From positions 149,462-213,461 of the forward strand of contig JAAGOF010000204.1 in the NCBI GenBank assembly GCA_010645155.1: a DNA stretch of 64,000 nt, written 5' to 3'. Positions 1 through 12,642 of the stretch are shown in pieces. Both the position numbers and the translations under genes were made by a program. The notes under the pieces were generated by a model, which was given only the letters and a program-made list of their open reading frames with translations, did no database searches and was not told where the DNA came from. The stretch is from Tigriopus japonicus. Taxonomy: Eukaryota > Arthropoda > Copepoda > Harpacticoida > Harpacticidae. Position 1 is the stretch's first letter. Each line of letters starts with the position of its first letter.

Positions 1-2141
1 TCTTCTCCTTGGTGCGACTTCAAGGTTGGATGCCGGATTTCATGGGTATTGTAATGAGGCTCCGGATGGCTTGAAATGCCAAGATGATTTCTTCATACTA
101 CAGTGTCGTGTCGATACCTGACTGACTACTTGGAAACTCTATGATGAAGGGAATCCAGTCCAAGATCAGGAACATGATAAGTCATAAAGGCCAAGAAAGA
201 TTTCAAGAGAACTCGTGTTGCGAACTTGCCGGTTTTATTGAGTTTGAAATTCGTCTCGAATGACTGGTAAGAACTCTATTGTTCTAGTCTAGCGTTTATC
301 TTCTATGGCTCAGTTGATTTTCAACGAAACGGTCAAATTGAATTCTACAGTTTATGTGTGTGAGGATGTGCTTTGATTTACAGATCAATAAACCATTTCT
401 CACTTCAAATAACTTTGAATTTGATCGAAGAAAGTCGCCATTGTTGCACGTAGGGTTTGAGTAGGAACGCAATGAGTGGGTTGAACATTTGGATGACACA
501 CATTCTTGGAAAGAGATTGACGCAATCGCTACAAATTTTCAGAGGACCTCCAAAACTGACCTCTCAGCATTCCACAAGTGGTCAAGCTTGGCCACCCTAG
601 AGCCACTAATCAAACATTAGAGTGATCAAGTGCCTCATTCATAGACCTGAATCAATTCGTAATCTAATTCTGCTCGGACCACAGACCCGTCAAAAATCGA
701 ATCCGAACGTAGGAGGACGTACCGAGTAGTCAGTGATCAGACGAAGAGCGCTTTCAAAATGGAGAAAGTTGACATTCAACTTGACTCAATGAAGGGCAAT
801 CAGATGCAAAATCATGACCCACCACTCAATCAAGTCCATTATGAGCTCCATATTTGAACGTGAGCTTAAAGCACGTCATATATGCTTGTCCCTACGTAGT
901 AGAAGGCAGAGAATTCGACCGAGTGAGAGAGGTGGAAAAAATGAAGTGATCTTGAAATTCCTCGAGGGCAAAAAAAGGCTCAATCATCGTGAAAAGGACC
1001 CCAAATTTCATGTTTGTCAAGGGAGGATAGGGTATGCAACCCACTTTTGTGTTGATTTGATTCAGAAATTTTCCCGACTCTTCTCATCTCAAAGAAATTG
1101 GGGTGACAATCGAAATTGGCCCAATTTTCTCTCACTTCACACCATGAGACTGTATAAAGTTGGCTATTGTGGTATCTGTATATACACGTACAATACAATA
1201 CAGACGTCAGCAAAGTGGCCATTCCTTCCGTGGGTAATTGGACAATAAATTGTTTTGAGGATCTCGTGTCTGTCTGGTTTGGCTCCATGGCAAGAAATGC
1301 CACCAGATATGTGTTTTTGAGTTTTTCCAAGGGTTCTTCGTGATAAATGAGAAGATGACAATGGGCGAATAATAATGATGTCAGAGGGAAGTTCCATTCA
1401 AGGTTACGAAGGGGAGGGTGGTTTGAACAATCTCTTGACATGGAATCGTTGAATGCTTGGTTAAACCAATGCCACTTTGAATTTATGCAAGGGAAAATTG
1501 AAGAAGCCAATTGAATTGCAATCTCGCATATTTTCAAGCTTCACAAGCGAAGTGGCTTTTCTCAGTGGAAATGTCAATGTCTTCTTGGGTCGGCTGGAGA
1601 TCGCCCGAATGAATTTCGTTTGATGCATTTCCCCCCACTTCACACACTCACATCTGTTCTGTTCGTACAGATCTCCGTGTGATTATCTGCCCATCATGGC
1701 CGGAGAAAAGTTCCACGGAAAAATGACAAATGTAATTATCAAACTTGCAATTCCTGTTACCTCTTCCTTCGTTCGTGTTCTGGTCTTCTGTTCCTATGAT
1801 CCCGTGTTGGAAATCTCCACTTTAAGATACTCAAGGGGTAAAACCAAAGTCAAAGTCAAGTCTGGGCTCAAAAGCCGTTTTGTTCCGTCTCTGCACGCTT
1901 TAACGTCAATGAAGGTAAACTGGGAAGAGCATGGTCGTTTGATGATGATGATGATGATGGTAGTTGTAGTAGTAGTGATGAAGATCCAGAGTTGGAAGTC
2001 CTGTCAGAGACGTTCATTTCGTCATCTGAGAGTCACGCTTCGTACTCAAAACAAGGATATTGACACACAAAAATCTGAGTTTCCTTGCCATTGCTAGTGC
2101 AATCCTGACAGGGTCTTCCTCGTCATTCAAGTCAAATAGGC
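1..2141. other. No supported gene
   Basis: Open frames here (for example 814-1248 + and 980-1537 -) overlap on opposite strands, lack recognisable domains and are within chance length. A GAT trinucleotide run lies at 1941-1960. The right end abuts the candidate TATA box. Confidence 0.6.
1941..1960. repeat. GAT trinucleotide microsatellite
   Basis: About six GAT units, followed by imperfect GTA/GTT units. Confidence 0.9.
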
Positions 2142-2147
2142 TATAAA
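2142..2147 (+). promoter_or_regulatory. Candidate TATA box
   Basis: TATAAA lies 99 bp upstream of the leader ATG at 2241. A transcription start would be expected near 2170-2180, leaving a 5' UTR of about 65 bp. It is supported only by its position before a plausible first exon. Confidence 0.35.
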
Positions 2148-2240
2148 TCATTCTTTGACTGTTATTATTTCCTCCCCGTTTGTGTGGGTCACTCACTCAC
2201 GCCTTCCATGGTGAAGAGAGATCAATCAGTCTTCTTCAAA

Positions 2241-2283
2241 ATGCATTCAGTTGCTCAATATAGCGCTCTGATCTTGTTTTCAG
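2241..2283 (+). CDS. Candidate leader exon of the secreted-protein gene
   Basis: The ATG follows TTCAAA and opens 14 codons with a hydrophobic run (SALILFS) plus one base, ending at donor TCAG|GTGAGT. Joined to the acceptor at 11815 (TTTTTTGTGTTCCAG), the phase matches. The reading frame then runs without a stop through VIRLPLGI into the internal ATG at 11842. This predicts a 1,688-residue protein with a longer N terminus. Alternatively the exon belongs to another transcript, or translation starts at 11842. Phase agreement alone has a one-in-three chance. Confidence 0.4.
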
Positions 2284-3510
2284 GTGAGTGACATGCCTCC
2301 TCTTCATTGACCCGAGGGCGCCTTTCAAATTTACTCAGGGATCAACCTAATAACACGTATTTACGTGGTATTCAGGCGGTGATGATAACTAGTACCGAGC
2401 GTCAGACGGTGTCATTTGCCGAGAAGTCGAGGCTTGGCACCCAAATCTGCCCAATTTACGAGGCTCGTGCTAAATGACCGTCTCATGCCGCACTAATTAG
2501 ACCTAAATCTGCTCGAGACAAGAAAACTAGCAGTATTGAACATCTCTTGAGGCTCTTCAGTCCCTCCACGCTCATCATCTGAGGTTTTTGGAGGCATAAA
2601 GAAGACCAAGACAGAGTGATGCCATTCGCACTCATCGGTCTTCTTTCAACAGACACGAGAGGCTTCACTTTTTCCTAGGCTCATATGAGATGTCTGCTTG
2701 TTTAATAGGGTTTCGAAGATAAGTTTTTGGATAGTTTAGTTTTTTCAATTCATAATGAGGCAAAGAAAAACTTCTTTCCTCGTGATTGAATCGTCATTTT
2801 TTAAAGTTTTTTAGACGCGTACAAATGATTACGCCAACCCCCCAAGATCGACCTTTTTTACGTGCAAGCGTTTTTGAGCAATTTCCCGTCAAGCTCGAGC
2901 TTCATTTCACTTGTTTGCGCTCTCGTACAAATGGCAACCCTGAATGGCTGAAGCAAAATGGCAAAAGACGGAATCGAAAGAGGGAGGAGGGAAGACAATT
3001 GAGTTTTTATTGCCGATCATATTTCAAGACAAATAGTAAATCACTTTTGGGTCGTTCCAACCTTCGAGCGTCCATACAATATGGGTCGCACCGGGCTGGT
3101 CGTTGCTCTAGATGAAAACGATCTCTCTGGGATTTGATCCACACATATGGTGGGCCTAATCGAATATGATCATGAAATATACAGGAACTTCGCTGACCCT
3201 GAACCAAAGCGATTCCACGAGAAAAATCCACGGCCAAAGTGTCTTCCATACGCAGTGGGAAGAGTAATGGTTTTTAATTCATTTCTATTTTTCTTTGTCT
3301 TCGCCTTGAAGCTAATGAAACAATGGAATTAAATGACAACAGGATGATCCGCGGATTTAGTCTTGGTTCCAGCTGAACCTGACGTCACTCCTCCATGCTC
3401 GAGGAGTGCAATATGAGGGTGGCCTAAGGTTAAAAAACCACTGAGAGAGAAGGAAGAAAATGCTATTATAATAGGTCATGAGTCTGAAAGTACCCCGTTC
3501 CTCAAAGCTC

Positions 3511-3526
3511 GCTTGCTTGCTTGCTT
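3511..3526. repeat. GCTT tetranucleotide run
   Basis: Four GCTT units. Confidence 0.9.
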
Positions 3527-4230
3527 ACTTGACGACGAAGCTGTTCACTTGTGTTAAGGAGACAGGGGGCAACCTTTGCAATTACTTCCATTCTCAATTT
3601 CTCATATCTATTCTCTCGGGCCAGTACACTACAGTTCAGAACATGAAAAACCTGCCATTGCCAAGAGACGGAACGAAATAAAAACCCCTCATGTACGTCG
3701 TTCGTACGAGTAACCACGGAGTTCACTTCACCAAGATCAGGCAGAGCATCTTCTCTTTCATTCTGCACTTCCCCTTTCCCATTTCACATTGGGCGATGGA
3801 GACGAGTTCGAGGAAGACGACTCACTTTTAGATTTCAAAACGCAAAGCAGTCTTCGCCATCCAAACCCTTCCTGGGTTTTGAAATCAACCCGGCAAACGT
3901 AAACATCCATCGAGAATTTGAGACTGATGGTGAGTGGTTTCAAGGCCTTGGAACTTTAGAAATGCACAGTAGCTTCCAAAAGCTTCGGGGTATTTCATCC
4001 AAATTGAAAGATAGACGAGGTATTGTACATCAAATGGCATTGGGGCGCGTCATTAGGTGAACTCGTAGTAGCTGAAATGACCTTCAGACCCGACTGAAGA
4101 TCTTTAAACTGAGGATTGAATATGGGATTTCGTCTCCGCCTCCGGTGTTCAATGGGCCACTTGAGCTGCATTTGTGCCATCATTTCAAGTGCAGTCGCCA
4201 CTTCACGGTTCGAGCCTCGTCTTCTCTTCA

Positions 4231-4234
4231 CCAT

Positions 4235-4266
<32 letters not shown>

Positions 4267-4268
4267 TG
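4231..4268. repeat. CAC/CAT trinucleotide microsatellite
   Basis: CAC units grade into seven or more CAT units. Confidence 0.9.
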
Positions 4269-4390
4269 ATCATTTCAAGCAAGTTTAGCGCATCTTGGGC
4301 CCAAGGCATTTCGAACGTACCTATTTGGCTCCTTCTTTACTTGTTCGCTCGTTGGTTGTTCGTGATTCCGTCACTGAACGAGAATCTCGG

Positions 4391-4415
4391 TGCACACACG
4401 CACACACACACTCAC
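4391..4415. repeat. CA dinucleotide microsatellite
   Basis: An interrupted CA run. Confidence 0.85.
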
Positions 4416-4507
4416 CCACTACTATACTTATGTATAGCGGCATTCTCAGGTTTCAAGATGAGGATGATTTCAACATCAGCCTTGTCTTACACTGCTTTAC
4501 CTTTTGA

Positions 4508-4510
<3 letters not shown>

Positions 4511-4539
<29 letters not shown>
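4511..4539. repeat. GCTT tetranucleotide microsatellite
   Basis: Seven GCTT units, the same motif as at 3511. Confidence 0.95.
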
Positions 4540-4540
<1 letters not shown>

Positions 4541-7500
4541 TGAGTAGTTCGTTCAAAGCCAACGACAATACTGTCGAGAAGTGATGATGGTGATGCACAA
4601 ACGAGGCGAAATCGAGGAAGGTCGACATATTTACCAATGGTTGGATGCTGATGAGCATCTTCACTCCTCTCCAAAATAACATTGGAGGTAGTGTGAGAGT
4701 GTGTGTTCTGTTAAGTACACTGAGGCGACCTCGGGTGAAAATCTTGTCATTATTGCCTCATGATAAGCATGTGTGTTAGTTAAAAGCCATTTGAAGATGA
4801 AGTGGAACTATAGAGTTCTATGGTTATACTCGATGGGTTGGAACCAAATTAAGGGGTCGTTCCAGCATCAATTTCTCGACAGGTTAGAGGGGGCTTGTAA
4901 TGGCTCTGGCGTTTATGGTCATTCCTGGAGGGAGGAATTCCGAAACGCGTGTTTTTCTCCATTCGAACAGGATGAAAGCATCAAGAATGTGAGTGCGGCA
5001 GATCGCTTCATTTGGACCATGATGTCCTATTGCATCAGGCCTCAAAAGTGATGGATCGATTAGGGACTCGAGGATAGTGGCAGGCAGATAGATATCCTGT
5101 TTTACGTGCTTGTTAGAGCATTGAAAGTCCGGCCCAGAAACTTGCTGACCTCACTGCTTACACCAATTATCATTATCAGGAGGAATCAATCCCCTGGAGG
5201 AACGTGTCCGAGACCATTCCAGAAATCGTGGATCAGAACGTTTCTCGATTATTTGGTGTCTCTCAAATTCGAGAGATCGAGTTTGTTTTATTCTTTTCCT
5301 TTTGATGCACATCTCCTCACATCAGGTTGCATTGGGAGAGGTAAAAATGTTAATCTTTCTCAAATTAAATTATTCCCAATATCCATCGGGGATCTTCAAT
5401 ATTTTTCGAGAGAGATCCCGCTGTTTTTGTAGATCTTTGTCTGCTCTGATGCAATCGATTGAAAAATCCTCTCAACCCAAGCGAGATCTACATAGATTCT
5501 CTTCTTGCTCTTGCTCTTCAAGAGGGTGGATACTTGAACTCATAAAGTTTATGGATTCGGAATCAACAGTTCTCCTCCCCTTGATTCCCCTTCATTCTCC
5601 GCTTTAAAGCTTGGTTAGGTGAAAATTCGGATCGTCAAGTTACCCCTACTACATTTTGCAGTGGTGCCAAGGGGTCCTTCAGAGGTCATCCAAACGTGAG
5701 ACTGCATCCGAGCAAGTAAATGCCTATAAATGGCATTTCTCGCAACCTCAAGAGCTGCCAGCACCACGAGATTGTAGTAATACTATTGCAGGGTCGTGTT
5801 TCTTTTTTGACTCGCACAAAGAGCGAGCGACTCTCAAGGTACTTGGCTACATGCATTCTGAACTGAACTCGGTACACGCAAAGAAGAGGAAAAAAGACAC
5901 AGTGAGGATCCACCAGGGAATCGTGATTTTCATGGGTTTCGAAAATCAGATTGGGGATCTTGCCAGCTGAAAAATTAGCCATGGTCTCTATGACAGACAT
6001 GAATGGTAGTGCTCGTTGTAATCGAAGTCGAGATGGAGGCTTAAAGCTTGGGAATGAAGGTCTCGTCAAATTTGTTGGGGTCTCCCGAGGGGATGCGACG
6101 GTCTTGTCTCTTAAAGGGAAGTCTCTTGGGTTTGGCTCGTTTTGACAATTTGTTGCGAAAACTTCCTTTTTTGAGACGCATGTGACGTTTTCCCTCGCAG
6201 GTCCGTCCGCTAAACTAATAAAATCGAGCCCAGGTTTTTGAAGAATTTAGAACTTTTGAATGTACGTACTGATTGGGTTACCCAATATTGCTTAGAACAT
6301 ACGAGCTTTGTTCTAGATTGATCAATGAAATCAAAATTCGTTGCAAAGCAAGAGTGTATTGTTGCAATGTCCTTGGGAAAAAGGCAGAGGTAATCGAAAT
6401 GAAATCAAATATCCGGGAATCGAATCAGTCTCCACGGGAACAAAGAGCATATTACTTGGAATCTAGACTTCTGCATCCTAAATAGTGTTCGCTTACTCCC
6501 ACTTATATTAATTTCCCTGCTTTCATGGTCAGCCAAATTATCCTTTTAAGGCAAGACACCTTTTCTCTAACATCCGGTTATTGTTAACCGAGTCTATCGG
6601 GAAACAATAGACTTTTTCATGTCCGAACAAATGAGGCTTTTGAGCTGGAATCTTGACCCTCCCCCTCTTGTTGCGCAATGTTGATGAAAATCAAATTGCC
6701 TCCTCATTCAAAAGGTAGATAGAAGGAATGGTCACTAGGATAACCAACCTCTCCACATCAAAGCAATTTCGGTACTAACGATGATGCCGAGAAGTCCTGC
6801 CATTTTCCCCGCCTGGCCAAAATAATCTCTCACATGTCACGGAGTTATTGAGCCGTGCATAGAGCATTATTAAGGGTCAAAAGCCGGAGTGAGTTATCTC
6901 TTGAGTAGATCACAGATGAAAATCTCTGTTTGGATGTCTTTTCTAACGGTCCCCAGTCTTTTCGGAAGACGGATTTTGTCCTTTGCGAGAATGAATTAAT
7001 CTTGCCCTGAAGAAGGACCCTCCAGGTGGAGAATAATCCACACTGACTGGCCTCACTCGTCCAAAGATGGGGGAATGAAAAATGTCCTCCTACTCGTCTC
7101 AAAGTGGCAATGAATCGATCTGGAAATTTATTTTCGAACCTAAGAGATTTCGTGGAGGCAAAAGTTTTTTTTCTCAATTCAAGGTTCTCACTTAAGTGTC
7201 AAAACTGCCTCGAGAGAAACGGGCGCCCGAGAGGGAAATTGGAATATTCTGTTAGGCCCCTAAATCAGAACCATTTTGATTCGCGTAATCCCTCGAGGGG
7301 TTGAATCCTCACCTTGAACGCGTATTTCCCCTTCCATCGTCTTTAGTCTGATAATTGGGCACTATAACTTGGAGATTTGATGTCCCTATTCAACAATGCC
7401 TTGCCCGTTCATTCATTCATTCGTGTAATACGGTATGATTAAATCCTTGCGCAATCGAGTAATCTTTGAAATCTCATATCATGATGCCATTAGCCGTCTC

Positions 7501-8804
7501 TAAACGTCTCGTTAGCATGCAAATATTAATAGCTTTTGTTTTCTGTGTTATTGGTGTATTAAATAAGTGTCTTACGAAGTCTTTTTCTCTCTGTTGAGTG
7601 TTTTGATCATGAATGAATGGCTTCTTAATGCAGAAACCAATTTCGAGGGATGTAATGTCGTCCTTCCTATTAGCAAACCCCCGAGATGCCCCTCGTTTGA
7701 AAGCTTGATCGAATGACTTTGCAATCCAGCGTGACATTAGAATACTATTAACTTTACGATTTGATATGCATTAGGATGCATTGGGTCGAGAAGAAATCTG
7801 AGCCACGGCTTACCCTCGAAGTGACAAGGCTGAAATATGATTTCCATTACAAATCATTAATTGAATCAGACCTGCTTGAGAGTTCAAGTCTTTAATGGCC
7901 GACCACCAACCTCAAAACTCGGTGAGAGGCGCGTTTCTCTCATTACGGAATGGAGAAATATCGTACCAAAGTGCCAACTTAGAAAACGACCAGGATGGCT
8001 ATTTAGGGAACCAACCAACCAACCATAATGGATGCAGGGAGGAATGTGCATTGCTCAAGAAAAAGGGGGGATCGTGTATTTGAAACTAGTCTGACAACTC
8101 AAAATAGAAGAGAAAGAGGAAATCCCCTTTGAAGAGGCTTTCAAGCCCCAAACAAAAATTGCGAAATGTATTGAGCATTTTGTGTTCTTCAGCTTCCTAT
8201 CGACCTTCCTACCTCTCTGTCTATCTAGTATCGATCTATTGGGCCTCATCTTAGTTGAGTGCCTATTATTTCACACTGCACTCGTCATGATGTGTGTGCG
8301 AGGTCCTTTTGACAGGCTTGTGTCAAAGCTTCAAGTTTCTGCAATCTCGTAGTCTGATCACTTGGACACTCCTTCTTCCTTTCTTAATTCTTCCTTTCTT
8401 TCCATTTGAATCGATATTGGTTGGGGGCGATTATTTTCATTTGTGACATCAGCTTTTGGATCCGAGGTGGCCGTGAAAGTGAGCATTATTGTTAGGCTTT
8501 TGAGATGGGAGGCACCAAGAGTTTCTTCGTGATGGTTTGATTGCAATAAAACAAAGGTTGATGAACAAATTGATTCCATTTCCAACCATGAAGCCTGGAG
8601 GTGATGGAAGGCACCTTTTGCCCTTCACAAGACTTGATTCTTATGACGTCTAACTTGGCTTCTAAAAGCAGCAAGCCAATGGGCATCTTATAATTCTTAT
8701 CTACCCATTAAACTCATTGTTAACGGTGCCTTCACTTTCCCTCGGGCTGACAATTGAATCAAAATATAGTATTGTGAGCATTGCTGACAAAATGTGCAAT
8801 TAAA

Positions 8805-9104
8805 TTAGTGATGTGACTTGGGCGCTTGGGCAAGCTTTTTTTCGTGACATCGCACACTGGGGTCGCCAGTTTACCTTCAGTGAAATGGTATTCCCTTCTG
8901 CCTACGTATCTTCAAAAGCCCGTTTTTCAAAAAGAAGCACTGAAACGCGCCCCTTACTTTTGTAACTTTGGATCAGGGTTGCAAATTAACCTCAAATTTG
9001 TGTTTGCTTCAGTTAGTTAGCAAAGCACAACATCTCCATTACGTGACCCTACCTTGCAACCTCCCGTGAAAAAACTTGCCCAAGCCCAGATTTCACATCA
9101 CTAA
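8805..9104. mobile_element. Non-autonomous TIR element (MITE), 300 bp
   Basis: The termini TTAGTGATGTGA and TCACATCACTAA are perfect inverted repeats. After a short divergent stretch both arms resume with GCTTGGGCAAG followed by a T/A run, giving ~40-bp imperfect TIRs. ATTAA occurs on both sides (8799-8803, one base away from the terminus, and 9105-9109) as a possible target duplication. There is no coding capacity. Superfamily not assignable by eye. Confidence 0.65.
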
Positions 9105-10066
9105 ATTAAGTGCAGAAACCGGCATCAAAGCTTGAGTTCTTTTCGCCCAAAGACAGAAAAAAATATGGAGATTGTTTTTCATTTCATCAAAGTTTACGTT
9201 TGACAAGTTCGATCACATTTTGAGTTAATTAAAGTAAGAATTACAGTTTTAAAATAGCGACATTTACAACTTCACAGATTTTCCCATTTCAGTAACATTA
9301 CAAACAAACAGCAGATTGATAAGAACAGGCTGAAATGATAAAAAAGCTTCAAAAAAATTGAAATATTACGAAAAGAGCAGGCCAAGAGGCTTAAAAGATC
9401 TGAACAAAGTTTTTTTTTTTAGAAAAATACATTTGCAGATTACTGACAGCCTCGATGATTAGACCAAGCCTGGCCAAATTTAGGTCTTTCTTGGGCTAAA
9501 TTTTTGAGACCGATCTGTGGAACCATGAGTGATAATGGCAAAATCAGGTCTAGCTTGCTTTTAGCATACCCTCAGTGATTCTTCGGCTCTCTTAGCTACT
9601 AAATTAGTCCTCAAAATTGGCTGTGTAGGCTATTTAAATTTTCAAGAGTTGGCCAGGTTGTCTGACGCAAAGTGCCTTTGTTAGAGTCTGCATCCAAACT
9701 TTTATCAATTTCAATTTCGCTTGTTTAATATTTCTTCCTCTACTGAGTTTCAAATTGATATTTCATTATTAGACAATTTATGAACCCGCTTTCTACGCAT
9801 ATTCTACGTTGATATACTTGGATGCTTTCGCAAGTGCTAAAAGCAAGATTAATAGCCGTTATGTCGGGAAGAGTGTCAATAGAGTGAGCCATTGACTTGT
9901 TGGTCGTTGTTCGGGCGCTTTTGGCCTTAGGGTCAGAGTCGATTTGCAGCACATTCATCTCATTCTTCTTTGCCAATTACGATCCGAGGCCTGGAGATAT
10001 TTTCCTTGGACGCTCATTATTCCCTATCTTTGGCGGTCTTTCTCTTCAAGTGTGTCCGGGTTACCC

Positions 10067-10089
10067 TCACACTCACTCACTCACTCACT
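10067..10089. repeat. CACT tetranucleotide microsatellite
   Basis: About five CACT units. Confidence 0.9.
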
Positions 10090-11815
10090 TACGGAGCCGC
10101 CGACATCGTCGTCGTTCTAATTATTATCGGCATCATCATGCATTCACTTTGTTTCTCATCATTACCATTACTGTAAGAACTCAAGAGCCCACTAGCCAAT
10201 GTACTTAAGTCGGCAAGTTTGGCAAATTGGCACTCACGCTTGTCTGAAACAAAATCGGCGCATTTTTTATTCAAAACATTCAAAGCAATCTCGCTGCTAG
10301 CCTTTCATCTAACGAGGTTGGTTCAAGACTAAAAGAGCTGGTTCTTAATGGTATTCTTGGGTTCACTTTCAAGCATGTCGAGCAAAACACGACGAAGCAA
10401 TTCAAGCAATATTGCACTAAATACTCGAGCATACATCCAATTGTGGGAAATGGAGAAGATAGAGAGCATATATATCGATTGCAATTGCGATTTTGCATGG
10501 AACGTGTCGAAGTGCTTCACGTACCGAATTCGCAATCTTGATTTTCTTCGTCCTCCCACCCTTAGAATATCCAAAAGGAAGTTTGGGAGAATGAATGTGT
10601 GCACTTCAGATCGCTATTGGAAGTTCATTTTTGCTAGATCACCCTCATTCTTTAAAAAAAATCCCACATCCACTGAGAGAAAGAATTTCACGTCACAAAA
10701 AGACTCACGTCATTCCTTCGTTGACTTTCTGACCCTTGGGTTGGCTCACATCTTGAAGCGTCCATAATGAGCCCCAATCAGCTCATAGAACACAGAAGTG
10801 TATCTCTAAGTGAGATTGGCATAATTTGGTTTTTTTTCTAGTGCCTCAAAAGCCTCCCACATGCACTTGCTATGGCAAAAATGAGCGGCTCAAAAAGTTT
10901 GCCACAAGTTCGTTACAATAGTACCTGGCATTTCTTTTCTCGATCACCCATGATGACGATCCTGATTCTTCATTGGTCCGACCATCACTTTTAAGATCCG
11001 TCATGCATGAATTCATGTTTACTACGGGCCAACCAACCAACCAAGGGCCAGTCTCCTTTATACATAGTATTCTCTTCGATATTGGAGACAAGCGATGCTT
11101 CCCTGGCGCTCCAATTTTCCGTTGATTTTTTTTCAAGGCCAAGCAACTTTCACTGTTCGCGAGATGGAAATCCCAGTGAATCGTGAATACAGCGAGGAAA
11201 AGCTCGATTCCTCAGTGGTATGCGCACCGCGGGATGGCTTAAAAAGGAATCTGCATTTTTTCTTTTGGCAAACAGTAGAATAGGAGATTTGGCGTTCCAA
11301 GAGGAAGCCGTAATTACCACGGCATCTTTTCTTTGGCTAAGGCGATGGTCAACAAAGAAAACTTTGAGAGGAAAAGATTTTGGGTACTTTGGAAGTTGAG
11401 ATGGTTATTCGTAAACTTCGAAGAGAAAGGAAACGATCCCCCGATTGCAAGTTGACCCTCATTAAACAGGATGCTGTAACATGAGCGAGCTTGTAAGGAA
11501 ATAATTGAGTATCACTTTTTTGTATCGAAGCCATCATTCATCGATCAATGTACCGCAGTGAATGGAAAATGCTCTGTTAATTAGCGGACTGACAAGCGCA
11601 TAATTGACGGGAAGACATCAATGATGCAGAGATCAAAGAGTGAATGAGAAATCCGCTCAAAAGCCCAAGGTCTCTCATGGCATGACATCATCGACTTGAG
11701 TCAATACAGTGACAAAACATTCCGGGAATGCAATCATCACTTGCAGGCGATTCCACCGGAACATCAACTACCGACCCATACCACATACTCACCCAACCTC
11801 TTTTTTGTGTTCCAG

Positions 11816-12642
11816 GCGTGATCCGTCTTCCCTTGGGCATCATGAGATTCTCCTTTCTGGGAGCGAGTCTCCTACTCCTCTCTTGTTCTTCACAATTCGG
11901 CGTTTTTTCACAAGAGGAGTCTAATCCTTTATGGAGCGTCACCCTCAGCGATCCAGACAGACAAGGCCGATTCTTGAGCGTCCCGGTTCAATACGGCAAC
12001 TGGGTGCCCATCGCACATGCAAAGCAAACGATTGAGGCTGTGGCCTCCAAGGTCCAAGCCGGTTTATCCCCGGTGATCACCGATGATCTGGAAGTGGAAG
12101 TAGTCCCTGCTTCCGTGAATCTAGTCAGGGAGCGAGTGGATGACCACCCCGTGGAATATGTGGACACTCAAGGGTCGGTTAATCCAAATGCGTTCAGAAG
12201 ACCGGCTTGGCGAGCTCCGGGAGGGAATCTAAGACAACAATGGCCTTATCGGCGAAATGATAGACACCGAAGTCATCGACGAAATCGTAAACTTCCATCA
12301 GGCGGAAACAGTTTTGTCGACCAATTGACCTCATTCTTTAAACCCAGCTCGAAGGCTCAACCTCAGCAATTGACAAACAATAGACCTTATCCGCCACCCC
12401 AACAAGCTTCTGCCGATTCCTATACTTCAGAGTCCTTCAATGTTGGAACCGTTTTGAACAATCTCCCCATCAATAGATTGAGACAGAAACCTTTTGTCCC
12501 CGTGAATGCCGTCCCTACCAATCCTACTCCGGTGAATGTTGTTCCAGGACCTTCTTTCAACATCCCTCCCACTCAGCACAAAGAGATTTTGGCCACCAAC
12601 AATCCAGTCGTGAAATTGGTCCCTGCTCCAGATCTATCTCAG
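11816..12642 (+). CDS. Secreted-protein gene, exon with signal peptide
   Basis: The acceptor is the pyrimidine-rich TTTTTTGTGTTCCAG ending at 11815, and 26 nt follow before ATG 11842. The exon ends CTATCTCAG|GTATTG (phase 0). The donor is weaker than consensus, but reading on gives a stop after only five codons, so splicing is required. It encodes residues 1-267, including the signal peptide, the Arg-rich patch and a Pro/Asn-rich region. Confidence 0.88.

Larger units (their letters stand above)
2284..11815 (+). other. Putative 9.5-kb first intron (or intergenic DNA)
   Basis: No coding exon is supported here. The stretch holds microsatellites at 3511, 4237, 4391, 4511 and 10067 and the TIR element at 8805-9104. 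Remaining ORFs are short and overlap on both strands. Confidence 0.5.

Noticed and set aside
980..1537. 185-codon minus-strand ORF
   Set aside because: It has no signal peptide, domain or splice context. It overlaps a 144-codon ORF on the other strand, and the region has no supporting gene structure. A few ORFs of 120-190 codons are roughly expected by chance in 128 kb of strand sequence.
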